Below are positions 1 to 9,275 of a stretch of DNA of 64,000 bases, piece by piece. The stretch comes from an uncultured Christensenellaceae bacterium. GTDB taxonomy: Bacteria > Bacillota > Clostridia > Christensenellales > UBA3700. The DNA lies in contig CAJUMY010000002.1 of NCBI GenBank assembly GCA_910587685.1, forward strand, positions 62,001 to 126,000, given 5' to 3'. Numbering within the stretch: position 1 is the stretch's first letter; every line of letters starts with the position of its first letter. The position numbers and the translations under genes are program-made. The notes under the pieces were generated by a model. That model made no database searches. It saw nothing but the letters and a program-made list of their open reading frames with translations, and was not told where the DNA came from.

Positions 1-33
1 ATGAGTATAAAAATATAGTAAGGAGGAGAGATT

Positions 34-462
34 ATGAGACTAAACGTTAAAGATTCTATGTTGATCGTATTGTTAATAGTGATAGCGGTGTTGGTCGTAG
101 TTTTGATATTCACGGCTACAACGTATATGGACGGAAGCAAACTTATCGGAAAAGAAACAAACAATATAAAAGGCATTAATATCAAATTTTCCATTCGCGA
201 TATGAACGAAGAGGAAAGAGTATTGGAGCTTGATCAAAACGAAGTGCAAAACTTTGTTAAAATTCTTCAAAGCAGTAAGTTCAAAAGAACGGGGAAGAAG
301 ATCGACGGCGGCGGTTGCAGTATCACCGTTACTATGACGGATGGAAGGGAAGAAAAATTCGCTTTGGTAGAAGACGGCGAGTATATACTGTATAAGAACA
401 ATTATTACAAGAGTTATTCCGCTATCGGCTATTTTGTTTCTGATTTATTCAAGACAGAGTAA
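34..462 (+). CDS. membrane-anchored protein of unknown function
   Basis: This 142-residue protein begins with a short basic N-terminus and a single hydrophobic helix at about residues 9-28 (rich in Ile, Leu and Val). The remaining ~110 residues are hydrophilic, alternate beta-like stretches and contain a Gly-Gly-Gly-Cys segment near residue 90. It is probably anchored in the cytoplasmic membrane with the soluble domain outside. An AAGGAGG ribosome site lies 7 nt upstream of the ATG, so the start is firm. I recognise no family. It is followed by a terminator at 562-595, so it ends its transcription unit; any upstream partner lies outside the window. Confidence 0.75.
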   Translation: MRLNVKDSMLIVLLIVIAVLVVVLIFTATTYMDGSKLIGKETNNIKGINIKFSIRDMNEEERVLELDQNEVQNFVKILQSSKFKRTGKKIDGGGCSITVTMTDGREEKFALVEDGEYILYKNNYYKSYSAIGYFVSDLFKTE

Positions 463-561
463 AAGTCGATTTGATGTTTTATAAAAATCTTTTCATACCT
501 TGAACTTGTTGATAAAGCATTTTTATCAAACATTTTTTATAACACATTATAGAGTGATTTC

Positions 562-595
562 AGTGAGTCCGAAGTATATCGGACTTACTTTTTTT
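562..595 (+). terminator. intrinsic terminator after the first gene
   Basis: An 11-bp stem (arms 562-572 and 579-589, one G-T pair) with a 6-nt loop runs into seven T. It closes the transcription unit of the 34-462 gene. Confidence 0.85.
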
Positions 596-800
596 GCGAT
601 TAAATCAAACTTAAAATCAAGATAAAGAATAGATATTGTGAAAGTAAAAGTTTTTTACCGAAAATATTTAATTTATATTGCGCTAATTGCTTTTTGCCGC
701 TGTTTTTTATGTGAAAATATAGTTAATTAGAAATTTGCAATTAAAAGAGAATCAAAGGATGCGGTCATCAAAGCTAAATATCGCTATCTTGTCATACGGC

Positions 801-829
801 TTGACTAATATTATTATATTTAGTATAAT
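801..829 (+). promoter_or_regulatory. sigma-70-type promoter upstream of the patatin gene
   Basis: TTGACT at 801-806 and TATAAT at 824-829 are separated by exactly 17 bp. Transcription would begin near 836 and give a leader of about 235 nt before the patatin start at 1073. The rest of the gene-free stretch 463-1072 holds the terminator at 562-595, an 8-bp inverted repeat (TTAAGACG near 895, CGTCTTAA near 935) and no gene I can support. Confidence 0.75.
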
Positions 830-1072
830 TAACGAAGTATATTCGAAATCGGGAGTTATATCAGCATATATCGCTCGGCGGATATTCTTGTATATTAAGA
901 CGAATCATCGCAAAGCGGCGTTTGATATTACCGCGTCTTAAAGGGCGAAGATATTGCGTTACGTTGCGGCGGAAATTATTTTTGATTCGTACGGCATTTA
1001 TTCGAAACCGTATCGGGTCATCGAAATATATGCCGCTCTTATGATTAAAGGTTATTATACGGAGGGATGAAT

Positions 1073-2260
1073 ATGTTAGGACTTGCGCTTGAGGGCGGAG
1101 GCGCTAAAGGCTCGTTTCAGGCGGGACTCATGAGAGCGCTTCTCGATCACGGATACGTATTCGACGGCGCCGTCGGCAGTTCGATAGGCGCTCTGAACGC
1201 AGCTATGCTCGTGCAGGGCGATTTTGAAAAGAGTTACGAGATATGGAACAATATGGAGTTTTCGAAACTTTTCGATTTCGAGGACGAATATGCTGAAAAG
1301 ATAGCGAAGATGGAACTCGACAGAGAGACCGTCAAGTATTTTCTCGTAAAGCTCGGCGAGGCTATCAAAAACAGAGGTCTCGATACTACTAAGATAAAGA
1401 AACTCATAGATTACTATATCGACGAGGAGAAGATAAGGAATTCGTCGATGGACTACGGACTTATGACCGTGTCGCTCGAGGGAAAGAGCAAGGAGATAAT
1501 CAAACCTTATCCGCTATTCAAGGAAGATATTCCTTACGGTAAGATAGCGGACTATATCATGGCGAGCGCCAACTTTCCGGGATTCAAGCGTCACACTATC
1601 GACGACAAGGCGTATAGAGACGGCGGACTCTACGACAATCTGCCAATCAATATGCTGATAGATAAAGGCTACGACGATATAATCGCGGTACACCTTCGCG
1701 GATTCTTTTCGCCGAAGAAAAAGCCTAAGGATAAGAACGTCAATATTAAATACATCATTCCGTCTGAAAAGCCGGGAAGGATGCTCGACTTTAATAACGC
1801 GTCTGTCAATAGAGGGCTCACTATGGGTTACTTTGACGGCATGAGGTTCATAAAAGGTTATATCGGAAAGCTCTATTATATCGACGATATCCGCGACTAT
1901 AAGGTCTTTGACGATAAACTGCTCAGTTTGAGCGACGAGTTTTTCATTGAGATGAGCGGCGTCCTCGGCGTCAACTATTATCCCAATAAGCTCGTCAATA
2001 TGTTCGATATTTACGCAAAGCTGAATAAACTTCTCGAGATCAAAGAGCCCTCGTCTATAGGCGAGACCGTCATGGAATTGCTCGAGAGATTCGCTATGGA
2101 GTCTTCGCTCGAAAGACTCAGGATGTATACTATGAAGGAGTTCACAGACAGCGCGTACGACGCGTTCGTAAACTCCGAGCATAATAAAAAAGGGGGTTCC
2201 AATAAGAAGAGAACGCAGCTCGAAAGCGCGTTTTTGACAATAACAAAATACTATAAGTGA
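1073..2260 (+). CDS. patatin-like phospholipase
   Basis: This is a predicted acyl hydrolase of the patatin/RssA family that would cleave ester bonds of phospholipids or acylglycerols with a Ser-Asp dyad. The N-terminus carries the glycine-rich oxyanion loop GGGAKG (residues 8-13), the nucleophile elbow GSSIG (35-39, Ser37) and the catalytic DGG (183-185). The protein is 395 residues, with about 150 residues of uncharacterised helical C-terminal region beyond the patatin core. No signal peptide is seen, so it is likely cytoplasmic or membrane-peripheral. The GGAGGG site at 1061-1066 abuts an ATG at 1067 but sits 6 nt before the ATG at 1073, which I prefer. The next gene begins within about 10 nt, so the two are probably co-transcribed. 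No nucleotide cyclase is nearby, so a CBASS effector role is not supported. Confidence 0.88.
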   Translation: MLGLALEGGGAKGSFQAGLMRALLDHGYVFDGAVGSSIGALNAAMLVQGDFEKSYEIWNNMEFSKLFDFEDEYAEKIAKMELDRETVKYFLVKLGEAIKNRGLDTTKIKKLIDYYIDEEKIRNSSMDYGLMTVSLEGKSKEIIKPYPLFKEDIPYGKIADYIMASANFPGFKRHTIDDKAYRDGGLYDNLPINMLIDKGYDDIIAVHLRGFFSPKKKPKDKNVNIKYIIPSEKPGRMLDFNNASVNRGLTMGYFDGMRFIKGYIGKLYYIDDIRDYKVFDDKLLSLSDEFFIEMSGVLGVNYYPNKLVNMFDIYAKLNKLLEIKEPSSIGETVMELLERFAMESSLERLRMYTMKEFTDSAYDAFVNSEHNKKGGSNKKRTQLESAFLTITKYYK

Positions 2261-2268
2261 GGTTAAAG

Positions 2269-3576
2269 ATGGACGAAGAATTGAAGTTCAAACAGACCGA
2301 AACGAGTGCTACCGAGACAGTAGCAGAGGCTGCGGAGACTGCTGACAAGTTAGTTGCAGAGTCTACGCCGGGTGAAGTAAGCGTTAAGAAGAACGCGAAA
2401 GAGATGATAAAGGACGCTTTCAAGCCGTCTAACGCTTGGAAGAATACCAAGAGGCTTTCAAAGCGTTGGTTCATCGAGGCTTTCACGGGAATGGCTCAGG
2501 GTCTGTTCGTAACTTTGATCGCGGGAACTATAGTGAAGACGATAGGCGGATTCTTCGACGGGAGTTCCTTCGGAAAGTTCATCGTCCTTTTCGGCAACTT
2601 AGCGTCGGTGCTCATGGGCGCGGGAATAGGCGCGGGAATAGCCAGTCACTTGAAGACGCCGAGACTCGTCGTATTCGCAAGTATCGTCGCGGGTTTTATA
2701 GGCGCGTATTCGGAACAGATAATCGGAGCGAATTTTACGGGCGGGCTAATTACCGACGTCACGGGAAAGATAGCTAACGGAGTTCCCGGCAATCCGATAG
2801 GAGCGTACGTTGTCGCGCTTATGGCGTGCGAGATAGGCAATCTCGTAGCGGGTAAGACCAAGCTCGATATCCTCATCGTGCCGCTAACGTGCATGATCGT
2901 CTCGATGCTCGGCGTATATATAGCGTACCCGTTCATTTGGATCATCAATAAGCTCGGTATCGCCATAGCTTGGGCGACGAGCATAACGCCTTTCTTTATG
3001 GGCATAATCATAGCGGTAGTTATGGGCATACTGCTAACGATGCCGACGTCGAGCGCGGCTATATGGGTAGCGGTGGCGTCGGGAGTATTGAGCGGCGCTG
3101 CTTCGACTCCCGAACAGATAGATGCGATGCTAATCGCGGGCGGCGCCGCCGTAGTCGGATGCGCGTGCCAGATGGTGGGTTTCGCCGTTATGAGTTTCAA
3201 GGAGAACGGCGTGAGCGGACTCGTTTCTCAGGGAATAGGTACGAGTATGCTCCAAATACCTAATATAATGAAGAATCCGAAGGTATTCATTCCTCCTATA
3301 GTAGCGAGCGCAATATGCGGACCTATAGCGACGTGCCTGTTCAAACTCAAGTGCGGAGCCTCCGGCGGAGGTATGGGAACGAGCGGTTTCGTAGGTATTA
3401 TCGACGCCTTTAAGTTCAGCGTACAGGAGGGCGATATGAACGCTTGGATATTCGCGCTCGCGGTCATATTGCTATTTATAGCTATTCCGGCGTTTGTAAG
3501 CTGGGGTCTCGGCGCGCTCATGCGCAAGAAAGGTTGGATAAAGGACGGCGATCTTTCGCTCGACTATAATAACTGA
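2269..3576 (+). CDS. PTS EIIC-like / PfoR-family membrane permease
   Basis: This 435-residue polytopic membrane protein has an acidic, Thr/Ala/Glu-rich cytoplasmic N-terminus of about 65 residues, then around nine to ten hydrophobic segments rich in Gly and Ala. Features such as FTGMAQGLFVTLIAGTIVK and a KCGASGGGMGTSGFVG segment near the C-terminus resemble the PTS_EIIC_2 family, which includes the PfoR protein of Clostridium perfringens. No EIIA or EIIB gene is nearby, so sugar phosphorylation cannot be concluded; substrate and direction are unknown. A GTG at 2257 overlaps the patatin stop, but GAGG at 2259-2262 is placed for the ATG at 2269. Co-transcription with the patatin gene suggests a link to membrane lipid, which is inference only. 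Confidence 0.8.
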   Translation: MDEELKFKQTETSATETVAEAAETADKLVAESTPGEVSVKKNAKEMIKDAFKPSNAWKNTKRLSKRWFIEAFTGMAQGLFVTLIAGTIVKTIGGFFDGSSFGKFIVLFGNLASVLMGAGIGAGIASHLKTPRLVVFASIVAGFIGAYSEQIIGANFTGGLITDVTGKIANGVPGNPIGAYVVALMACEIGNLVAGKTKLDILIVPLTCMIVSMLGVYIAYPFIWIINKLGIAIAWATSITPFFMGIIIAVVMGILLTMPTSSAAIWVAVASGVLSGAASTPEQIDAMLIAGGAAVVGCACQMVGFAVMSFKENGVSGLVSQGIGTSMLQIPNIMKNPKVFIPPIVASAICGPIATCLFKLKCGASGGGMGTSGFVGIIDAFKFSVQEGDMNAWIFALAVILLFIAIPAFVSWGLGALMRKKGWIKDGDLSLDYNN

Positions 3577-3772
3577 CCGACACATTGCCGACAAATATCG
3601 TAAAAGTACGCGCATATGCATAGCTTTTTGTTGCATACGGGTAAAATTCGGCAGGCGTTTCGCCGTTACAAGCATTATTACGGCGGCGAGAATGATAAGC
3701 GTTACATAATATAGAACGGCGCGGTTTGTATCTAAAAGAGACAGCCGTATTGCCGATATAGGACGGCGTTTT

Positions 3773-4573
3773 ATGATAATAGATTCACATACTCACGTTT
3801 TCCCCGATACGCTCGCGGAAAGAGCCATAGCTAAACTCAGCGTCAATTCGGGACTCGTTCCGTCGACTGACGGAACGGTATCGGGGCTCATCGAAGGACT
3901 CGATGATTGCGGTATCGATAAAGCTGTCGCGCTCAATATCGCGACCAAACCTATGCAGGATGTCAAAGTCAACGATTTCGCGTTGGACACTGCGAAAAAG
4001 TACGGTGATAAACTCATAGTTTTCGGTTCCGTTCATCCGTATTCCGAATGTATGGAAAGCGAGCTTTTAAGGCTCAAAGAAAACGGGATAAAGGGAATAA
4101 AGTTGCATCCCGAGTATCAGCGTTTCGAGGCGGATGATAAGTCTGTTTTCGATATGTATTCTCTTATCAGCGAACTCGGTCTTTTAGTCACGTTTCACGC
4201 GGGATTCGATATTGCCTATCCGAACTCCGATTACGCGTCGCCGATGAGACTCGCCAGAGTTCTCGACAGATTTCCCGATATGAGGGCGATATTGGCGCAT
4301 ATGGGCGGAATGTTGAAGTGGGACGAAGTCGACGAGCTGATCGCAGGCAGAGACTGCTGTCTCGACACCGCGATGTGCGCAGGCTATATCAAAGACGATA
4401 CTCTTATGCGGCTCATCGAAAAGCACGGCGTCGAAAAGATACTTTTCGCTACCGACACGCCTTGGAATAACTGGGCGGACAGCATCGCGATGATAGAGAG
4501 ACTGCCGCTTTCGAAAGAAGAAAAAGAAATGATATATCACAAAAATATAGAACGTATTATCGGCGAGAGGTGA
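3773..4573 (+). CDS. amidohydrolase-family metal-dependent hydrolase (amidohydro-rel type)
   Basis: This 266-residue TIM-barrel hydrolase has the metal motif HTH at residues 6-8 (IIDSHTHVFPD), a conserved HAGFD segment near residue 140, HMGG near 181 and a C-terminal FATDTPW with the catalytic Asp. This pattern is that of the Amidohydrolase_2 family (decarboxylase, lactonase and hydrolase members), so the substrate cannot be assigned. It is cytoplasmic. The stop at 4571-4573 is 3 nt from the pepF start, so the two form an operon. The ~195 bp upstream (3577-3772) shows no clear terminator or promoter. Confidence 0.85.
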   Translation: MIIDSHTHVFPDTLAERAIAKLSVNSGLVPSTDGTVSGLIEGLDDCGIDKAVALNIATKPMQDVKVNDFALDTAKKYGDKLIVFGSVHPYSECMESELLRLKENGIKGIKLHPEYQRFEADDKSVFDMYSLISELGLLVTFHAGFDIAYPNSDYASPMRLARVLDRFPDMRAILAHMGGMLKWDEVDELIAGRDCCLDTAMCAGYIKDDTLMRLIEKHGVEKILFATDTPWNNWADSIAMIERLPLSKEEKEMIYHKNIERIIGER

Positions 4574-4576
4574 AGA

Positions 4577-6355
4577 ATGGTTTACGAGTCAAGAAACGAT
4601 ATTGATGAAAGATATAAGTGGGATCTTTCGGACATTATAGAGAGCGACGAACGCGTCGAAGAGATATTCAAGGAGATAAGCGAAGAGTATAAAGAAATAG
4701 TGAAGTTCAGAGGTTCTTTGAATGACCCGGACAGACTTCTCAAATGTCTTAAAGCGGAGAGCGCCGTCGGTGAAAAACTGTCAAGACTTTACGTCTATTC
4801 GAAGATGAATCTTGACGAGGACGCGCGCGTGACGAAGTACAAGGCTATGACGTCAAGGGCGGAAGCTCTAGCGGTCGAGGTGTCTTCGGCTGTTTCGTTC
4901 ATAGTGCCCGAGATAGTAGCGAGCTACAGCGCGGAGGAGATAACCGCGTTGAGTCGCAAGAAAGAGTTCTCCGACTTCAGCTACACGCTTGAGCTCATCG
5001 CTAAGAAAAAGGAGCACTATCTCAGCGATAAAGAGGAGAGAATACTTGCGGAGGTCGGAGCGTTTTCCGGGATGTTCGAGGACGCGTTCAGGATGTTCGA
5101 TAACGCGGATATTTCCTTCAAGAGCGTTATAAAGAACGGCGAAGAGATAGAGATGTCCCACGGCGAATACAGCGTTCTTTTGCAAGATAGCGACAGGACG
5201 GTACGAAAGGACGCATTCGAGTCGATGTTCAACGCATTTAAGAATATGATAAATACGATAGCGGTGCTTTACGCAGGCAACGTGAAAAAGGATTGCTTTT
5301 ACGCTAAGATGAGGAATTATTCCGGAGCGATGGAGGCGAGCGTCGCAGGCGAGGACGTAACTATCGACGTGTATAACAACCTCATAAAGAGCGCGCATAA
5401 CGCTTTGCCTACGCTTCACCGTTATATGGACGTGAGAAGAAGGGCGCTCGGCGTTGAAAAGCTCCATATGTACGATATGCACGTCTCGATAGTGGAAGGC
5501 GACAATATCGCCGTATCGTACGAAGAAGCGAAAGAGATAGTAAAAAAAGCTCTCCTGCCGCTTGGCGAAGAATACGGGAAACTCCTCGACAAGGCGTTTA
5601 ACGAGGGATGGATAGACGTGTTCGAATCGAAAGGAAAGAGGAGCGGAGCTTATTCGTGGGGAACCTATTCGTCGCACCCGTACGTTCTTCTAAACTACCA
5701 AAAGACGACTCACGACGTATTCACGATAGCGCACGAGCTGGGACACGCCATGCACTCGTACTATTCGAACAGTTCCTTGCCGTACGAAAAGGCGGGATAC
5801 GAGATATTCGTCGCGGAGGTAGCAAGCACGGTGAACGAAGTTCTGCTGCTCAAATACCTTATGAGAGAAAAGCCCGAAATGAAGAAATTCCTACTTTCGT
5901 ATTTTCTCGATATGTTCAGAACGACGCTGTTCAGACAGACGCAGTTCGCCGAGTTCGAAAAGATAGCTCACGAGGCGGAGGAAAGAGGCGAATCTCTCAC
6001 TCCCGAGTATCTTTGCGACGTCTATTATAAGCTCAATGCCGAGTATTACGGTAACGGCGTCGAAAACGACGAGCTGATACGTTACGAGTGGGCGAGGATA
6101 CCGCATTTTTACTCGAGCTTCTACGTGTATAAATATGCGACGGGAATAGTTTCGGCGGTAACGATAGCCGACGCGATATCGAGCGGAGACAAAGAAGCGG
6201 TCGATAATTATAAACGCTTTTTGAGCGCAGGCGGAAGCATGTCGCCCGTCGAAATATTGAAACTTGCAGGCGTCGACCTCACCAAAGAAGACGCTTTCGA
6301 CAGAGCAATGAGCGTTATGAGCGAGACTTTGAGCGAACTTGAAAAGCTCGCGTAA
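4577..6355 (+). CDS. pepF: oligoendopeptidase F (M3B zinc metallopeptidase)
   Basis: This 592-residue enzyme matches the usual ~600-residue size of PepF. It carries the thermolysin-type zinc site HELGHAMHS (His386 and His390 bind zinc, with Glu387 catalytic) and the downstream third ligand in the FVAEVAST region. The N-terminal all-helical oligopeptidase F domain is present. It degrades short peptides (about 7-17 residues) in the cytoplasm. The ATG follows the amidohydrolase stop by 3 nt with a GAGAGGTGA ribosome site. The next gene, dnaB, starts 10 nt after its stop, so the three genes form one operon. Confidence 0.95.
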   Translation: MVYESRNDIDERYKWDLSDIIESDERVEEIFKEISEEYKEIVKFRGSLNDPDRLLKCLKAESAVGEKLSRLYVYSKMNLDEDARVTKYKAMTSRAEALAVEVSSAVSFIVPEIVASYSAEEITALSRKKEFSDFSYTLELIAKKKEHYLSDKEERILAEVGAFSGMFEDAFRMFDNADISFKSVIKNGEEIEMSHGEYSVLLQDSDRTVRKDAFESMFNAFKNMINTIAVLYAGNVKKDCFYAKMRNYSGAMEASVAGEDVTIDVYNNLIKSAHNALPTLHRYMDVRRRALGVEKLHMYDMHVSIVEGDNIAVSYEEAKEIVKKALLPLGEEYGKLLDKAFNEGWIDVFESKGKRSGAYSWGTYSSHPYVLLNYQKTTHDVFTIAHELGHAMHSYYSNSSLPYEKAGYEIFVAEVASTVNEVLLLKYLMREKPEMKKFLLSYFLDMFRTTLFRQTQFAEFEKIAHEAEERGESLTPEYLCDVYYKLNAEYYGNGVENDELIRYEWARIPHFYSSFYVYKYATGIVSAVTIADAISSGDKEAVDNYKRFLSAGGSMSPVEILKLAGVDLTKEDAFDRAMSVMSETLSELEKLA

Positions 6356-6365
6356 GGAGATAATT

Positions 6366-7964
6366 ATGCCTGAGAAAAAGAATAATCAGAGAAGTACGGA
6401 GATACGCGGCAGACAGGTGCCGAACAATTACGAGGCAGAGCAGGCGCTTCTCGGCGCAATGCTCATGGACGCTGACGTCGTCAACGAGGTAATAGCGGAT
6501 ATTAACGCGGACGACTTCTATTACGAGAGCCACAGGCTGATATTTAACGCCGTAAAGGATCTTTCAATGGCGAATCAGCCGATAGATATCGTTACTCTTT
6601 CCGATAAACTGAGCGAAGAGAATCTTGCCAAGATAGGCGGAATAATGTACGTCAACGAACTAATGAACGTGCTTCCGTCCACGGCTAATTTCGGACAGTA
6701 TCTCGGCATAGTCAAAAGGGACGGGAAACTGCGTCGGATAATCAGGAACGCGGAACGTATCATAGAGAACACGTACGGAGCCGAGAGCGAAGATATGGCG
6801 CTCGCCTTTGCCGAAAAGATGATATATTCGATATCGGAAGAGGGAGAGACGTCGGAGCTCGTATCGGTAAAGGAGACGGCGTTTCAGGTAGTTAAGAAAT
6901 TTCAGGATATTCTTTCAAATCCCAACGCGAATCTCGGACTGCTCACGCACTTTAGGAATCTCGACGAGATAACGCACGGTTATCTTGCGGGACAGCTTAT
7001 CGTCATAGCCGCAAGACCCGGCTGCGGTAAGACGACGTTCGCGCTCAATATAGTGGGCAATATAGCCGCAAGGGATAAGGATAAAAAGATAGCCGTATTC
7101 AACCTCGAAATGAACAGGAACGAGGTAACGGAAAGACTAATGGTCGGAATGGCGAAGGTAAAGCTCGAAGATATGCTGACCGCAAAGGGCAAAAAAGAGG
7201 ACTACGAGCGGATATGCGATATCAACAAACTTCTTGCCGATTCCAACGTGTACATAGACGATACCGCGAAGATAACGCCGGAGCAGATAATGTCGAAGTG
7301 CAGAAGACTGGCTCAGCAAAAGGGCGGACTCGATCTTGTCGTCATAGACTATTTGCAGCTTCTCGAAAGCTCCGACAGAAAGAGAGAATCGAGCAAACAG
7401 CAGGAAGTAGCGGATATTTCGAGAGCGATGAAGATAATGGCGAAAGAGCTTCAGGTCCCCGTCATTTTGCTCTCGCAGATGTCTCGTGACGTCGAGAAGA
7501 GAGACGACAAAACTCCGAAGCTCAGCGACCTTAGAGAGTCGGGCGCGATAGAACAGGACGCCGATCAGGTATATTTCCTGTCCCGTCCCGATAAAAAGAG
7601 CGACGACGACGTTGACGATAAGTTTGTGGATCTCATAATAGCAAAGCACAGAGCGGGTTCTACTGGAACTATATACTTCAAGTTCGAGAACGAGATGCTC
7701 AAGTTCGTTCCGGCTAAGGAAAAGAGCAGGTATATAGAGAAAAATAGCGTTGAAAACGCAAAGAAAGACGACGCTGAAGAAGAGAACGTATCGGATGATA
7801 ACAGCTTCGCCATCGACGCCGAAATGTCCGACGACGATATCGAAAGGATGGCGAGTATGTCCGATGAGAGTATGTACGGCGACTTTGACAGCGATAAACT
7901 CATAGGCGAACTCAACGCTTCGCTAAGACCGATAGGCGGCGGAGACTCAGAGGAAGATATATAA
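6366..7964 (+). CDS. dnaB: replicative DNA helicase DnaB with an acidic C-terminal tail
   Basis: The hexameric replication-fork helicase is recognised by an N-terminal DnaB domain (NNYEAEQALLGAML) and a RecA-like helicase domain with Walker A (RPGCGKTTFA), Walker B (LVVIDYLQLL) and the arginine-finger region (LSDLRESGAIEQDAD). AAGGAG overlaps the pepF stop and is placed for the ATG at 6366; an upstream in-frame TTG has no ribosome site. At 532 residues it is about 80 longer than typical DnaB. The surplus is a strongly acidic, Ser/Asp/Glu/Met-rich tail after the KFEN-ML-KFVPAKEKSR end of the helicase core. The neighbourhood (pepF, not rplI) is unusual for dnaB. A terminator follows. Confidence 0.95.
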   Translation: MPEKKNNQRSTEIRGRQVPNNYEAEQALLGAMLMDADVVNEVIADINADDFYYESHRLIFNAVKDLSMANQPIDIVTLSDKLSEENLAKIGGIMYVNELMNVLPSTANFGQYLGIVKRDGKLRRIIRNAERIIENTYGAESEDMALAFAEKMIYSISEEGETSELVSVKETAFQVVKKFQDILSNPNANLGLLTHFRNLDEITHGYLAGQLIVIAARPGCGKTTFALNIVGNIAARDKDKKIAVFNLEMNRNEVTERLMVGMAKVKLEDMLTAKGKKEDYERICDINKLLADSNVYIDDTAKITPEQIMSKCRRLAQQKGGLDLVVIDYLQLLESSDRKRESSKQQEVADISRAMKIMAKELQVPVILLSQMSRDVEKRDDKTPKLSDLRESGAIEQDADQVYFLSRPDKKSDDDVDDKFVDLIIAKHRAGSTGTIYFKFENEMLKFVPAKEKSRYIEKNSVENAKKDDAEEENVSDDNSFAIDAEMSDDDIERMASMSDESMYGDFDSDKLIGELNASLRPIGGGDSEEDI

Positions 7965-7989
7965 AAAATCAAGCGATCTCATAGAAGAT

Positions 7990-8061
7990 ACCGATACTTT
8001 TAGCGTGAGAAAAACTCATTCGCGTGAGCGAACGGTCTTGCGGAATTAGTATCGGTTTTTT
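7990..8061 (+). terminator. terminator after dnaB with an internal branch hairpin
   Basis: Outer 9-bp arms (7990-7998 and 8048-8056, ACCGATACT and its complement) run into six T. The long loop contains a second hairpin, TTCGC-GTGA-GCGAA, near 8019-8032. Confidence 0.75.
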
Positions 8062-8131
8062 CATATCATACAATATATTGACGAAGCGAAAATTAATTTA
8101 GTTAAAAACAAAATTATATGTTCGGGAAACG

Positions 8132-8160
8132 TTGACATTCGACAAAATATGTATTATACT
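8132..8160 (+). promoter_or_regulatory. consensus promoter of the MerR-family gene
   Basis: TTGACA at 8132-8137 and TATACT at 8155-8160 are spaced by 17 bp, ending 34 nt before the regulator start at 8195. The spacing is the normal 17 bp, not the 19-20 bp typical of MerR-activated promoters. Confidence 0.85.
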
Positions 8161-8194
8161 TTAGTCTATACTGATGATAGAGTTGAGGTTGGAT

Positions 8195-8971
8195 ATGAAG
8201 GATTTTTTATCGATCGGAGAGGTCGCAAAGGCTAAAGACGTATCAATACAGGCGCTCAGATATTACGACAGGGAGGGAATACTAGTTCCGTCGTACGTAG
8301 CCGATTCAAATTACAGATATTATAAAGCCGAGCAGCTCAAAGAACTCGATCTTATAAAGTTTGCTCTCCGTATTGGTCTCGAACTCAAAAATCTCGTGCC
8401 GCTCTTTAAGCGTAACGATATAGATCTTTATGAAAAACTTCTCGAGATGGCTAAGCGCAATATCGAGAACGAAATAGCCGATCTTACGAAAATCAAAGCC
8501 AACCTTGAAATAATGACCGAGGAGATAAGCGAAGCCAGAGAAATAAAGTCGAATTCGGGCGTCTATTATAAGGTCATCAAGGAGAGGAAAGTCGCTACGA
8601 TGCCCAAAAAGGCGAGCGATAACTACTATACTCAATATCAGGATAATATGCTGTTCAATCCGCCTGATACGTACGGTATATTCAAGGAATGCGGCTATAT
8701 CCTCGAATACAATTTCGGCGCGTTCCGTCCCGTAAACAGTTATATAATTTTGGACGACGAGAATATGGCGGATAAGACGGTAATGACTATACCGTCCGGC
8801 AAATACCTTTGCGTGAACTATACGAAAGATACGAAAGAGGACGCTATCGCGGCTCTGTTCGATGAACTTAACAAGATAGGCGCGACCCCGAAGCTCGCTG
8901 TCGAGATGCAGCTTGCAGATAGAATAGTCGGCACCGATTCCTCCGCCTACGAGCTGGAGCTCATCGTTTGA
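8195..8971 (+). CDS. MerR-family transcriptional regulator with effector-binding domain
   Basis: The 258-residue protein starts with a winged-helix MerR DNA-binding domain (FLSIGEVAKAKDVSIQALRY and a YYDREG-type wing), followed by a dimerisation coiled coil (about residues 75-115) and a C-terminal domain of about 150 residues resembling the GyrI/BmrR effector fold. Such proteins bind small hydrophobic or drug-like ligands and activate efflux or detoxification genes. A GAGG site at 8185-8188 selects the ATG at 8195 over the ATG at 8174. It is a single-gene unit with its own promoter and terminator, with no adjacent transporter, so its target is unknown. Confidence 0.88.
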   Translation: MKDFLSIGEVAKAKDVSIQALRYYDREGILVPSYVADSNYRYYKAEQLKELDLIKFALRIGLELKNLVPLFKRNDIDLYEKLLEMAKRNIENEIADLTKIKANLEIMTEEISEAREIKSNSGVYYKVIKERKVATMPKKASDNYYTQYQDNMLFNPPDTYGIFKECGYILEYNFGAFRPVNSYIILDDENMADKTVMTIPSGKYLCVNYTKDTKEDAIAALFDELNKIGATPKLAVEMQLADRIVGTDSSAYELELIV

Positions 8972-9037
8972 CGTATTATTATTGAAAGATTTTTATACAA
9001 AATACGGCTACAAGTTTATAATAGCGGAAATTACTCG

Positions 9038-9065
9038 AAATCGGCGTCTAGACGCCGATTTTTTT
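9038..9065 (+). terminator. terminator after the MerR gene
   Basis: A perfect palindrome, AAATCGGCGTC plus its complement (9038-9061), is followed by T residues to 9065. Confidence 0.88.
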
Positions 9066-9144
9066 AATAAACACCGTCATTGATACGGCAAGACGTTTTA
9101 CGCGTCTTTTGGGGTAACGTTCATATAACTTTCATAAATACTTC

Positions 9145-9173
9145 TTGCGTTTTGTTGTATTATATGCTATAAT
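9145..9173 (+). promoter_or_regulatory. promoter of the citrate synthase gene
   Basis: TTGCGT at 9145-9150, a 17-bp spacer and TATAAT at 9168-9173, with an extended -10 TG one base upstream (TGCTATAAT). Transcription would begin near 9180, giving a leader of about 95 nt. Confidence 0.85.
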
Positions 9174-9204
9174 AGCTCTATTGTGAAATAACTATGCGTT
9201 GTTG

Positions 9205-9250
9205 ACGGCAGGGGAAGCCGTGAGAGAGAACGTTGACGCGCTCATGCGCG
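9205..9250 (+). other. two small hairpins in the citrate synthase leader
   Basis: The leader can fold ACGGC/GCCGT (9205-9209 with 9217-9221) and CGCGC/GCGCG (9237-9241 with 9246-9250), the second followed by a run of A rather than T. It is not a terminator, and I do not recognise a riboswitch class. The hairpin ends 14 nt before the ribosome site and could affect translation. The rest of the gap 8972-9275 holds only the terminator and promoter listed. Confidence 0.35.
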
Positions 9251-9275
9251 CAAAAAAATAAGTAAAGAGGTATTA

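Noticed and set aside
735..941. 68-residue open frame in the gap before the patatin gene
   Set aside because: No ribosome site, no family, and a perfect promoter (801-829) lies inside it.
1073..3576. Patatin gene as a CBASS effector with the neighbouring membrane protein
   Set aside because: No CD-NTase or other CBASS gene adjacent; the neighbour is a PTS-EIIC-like permease.
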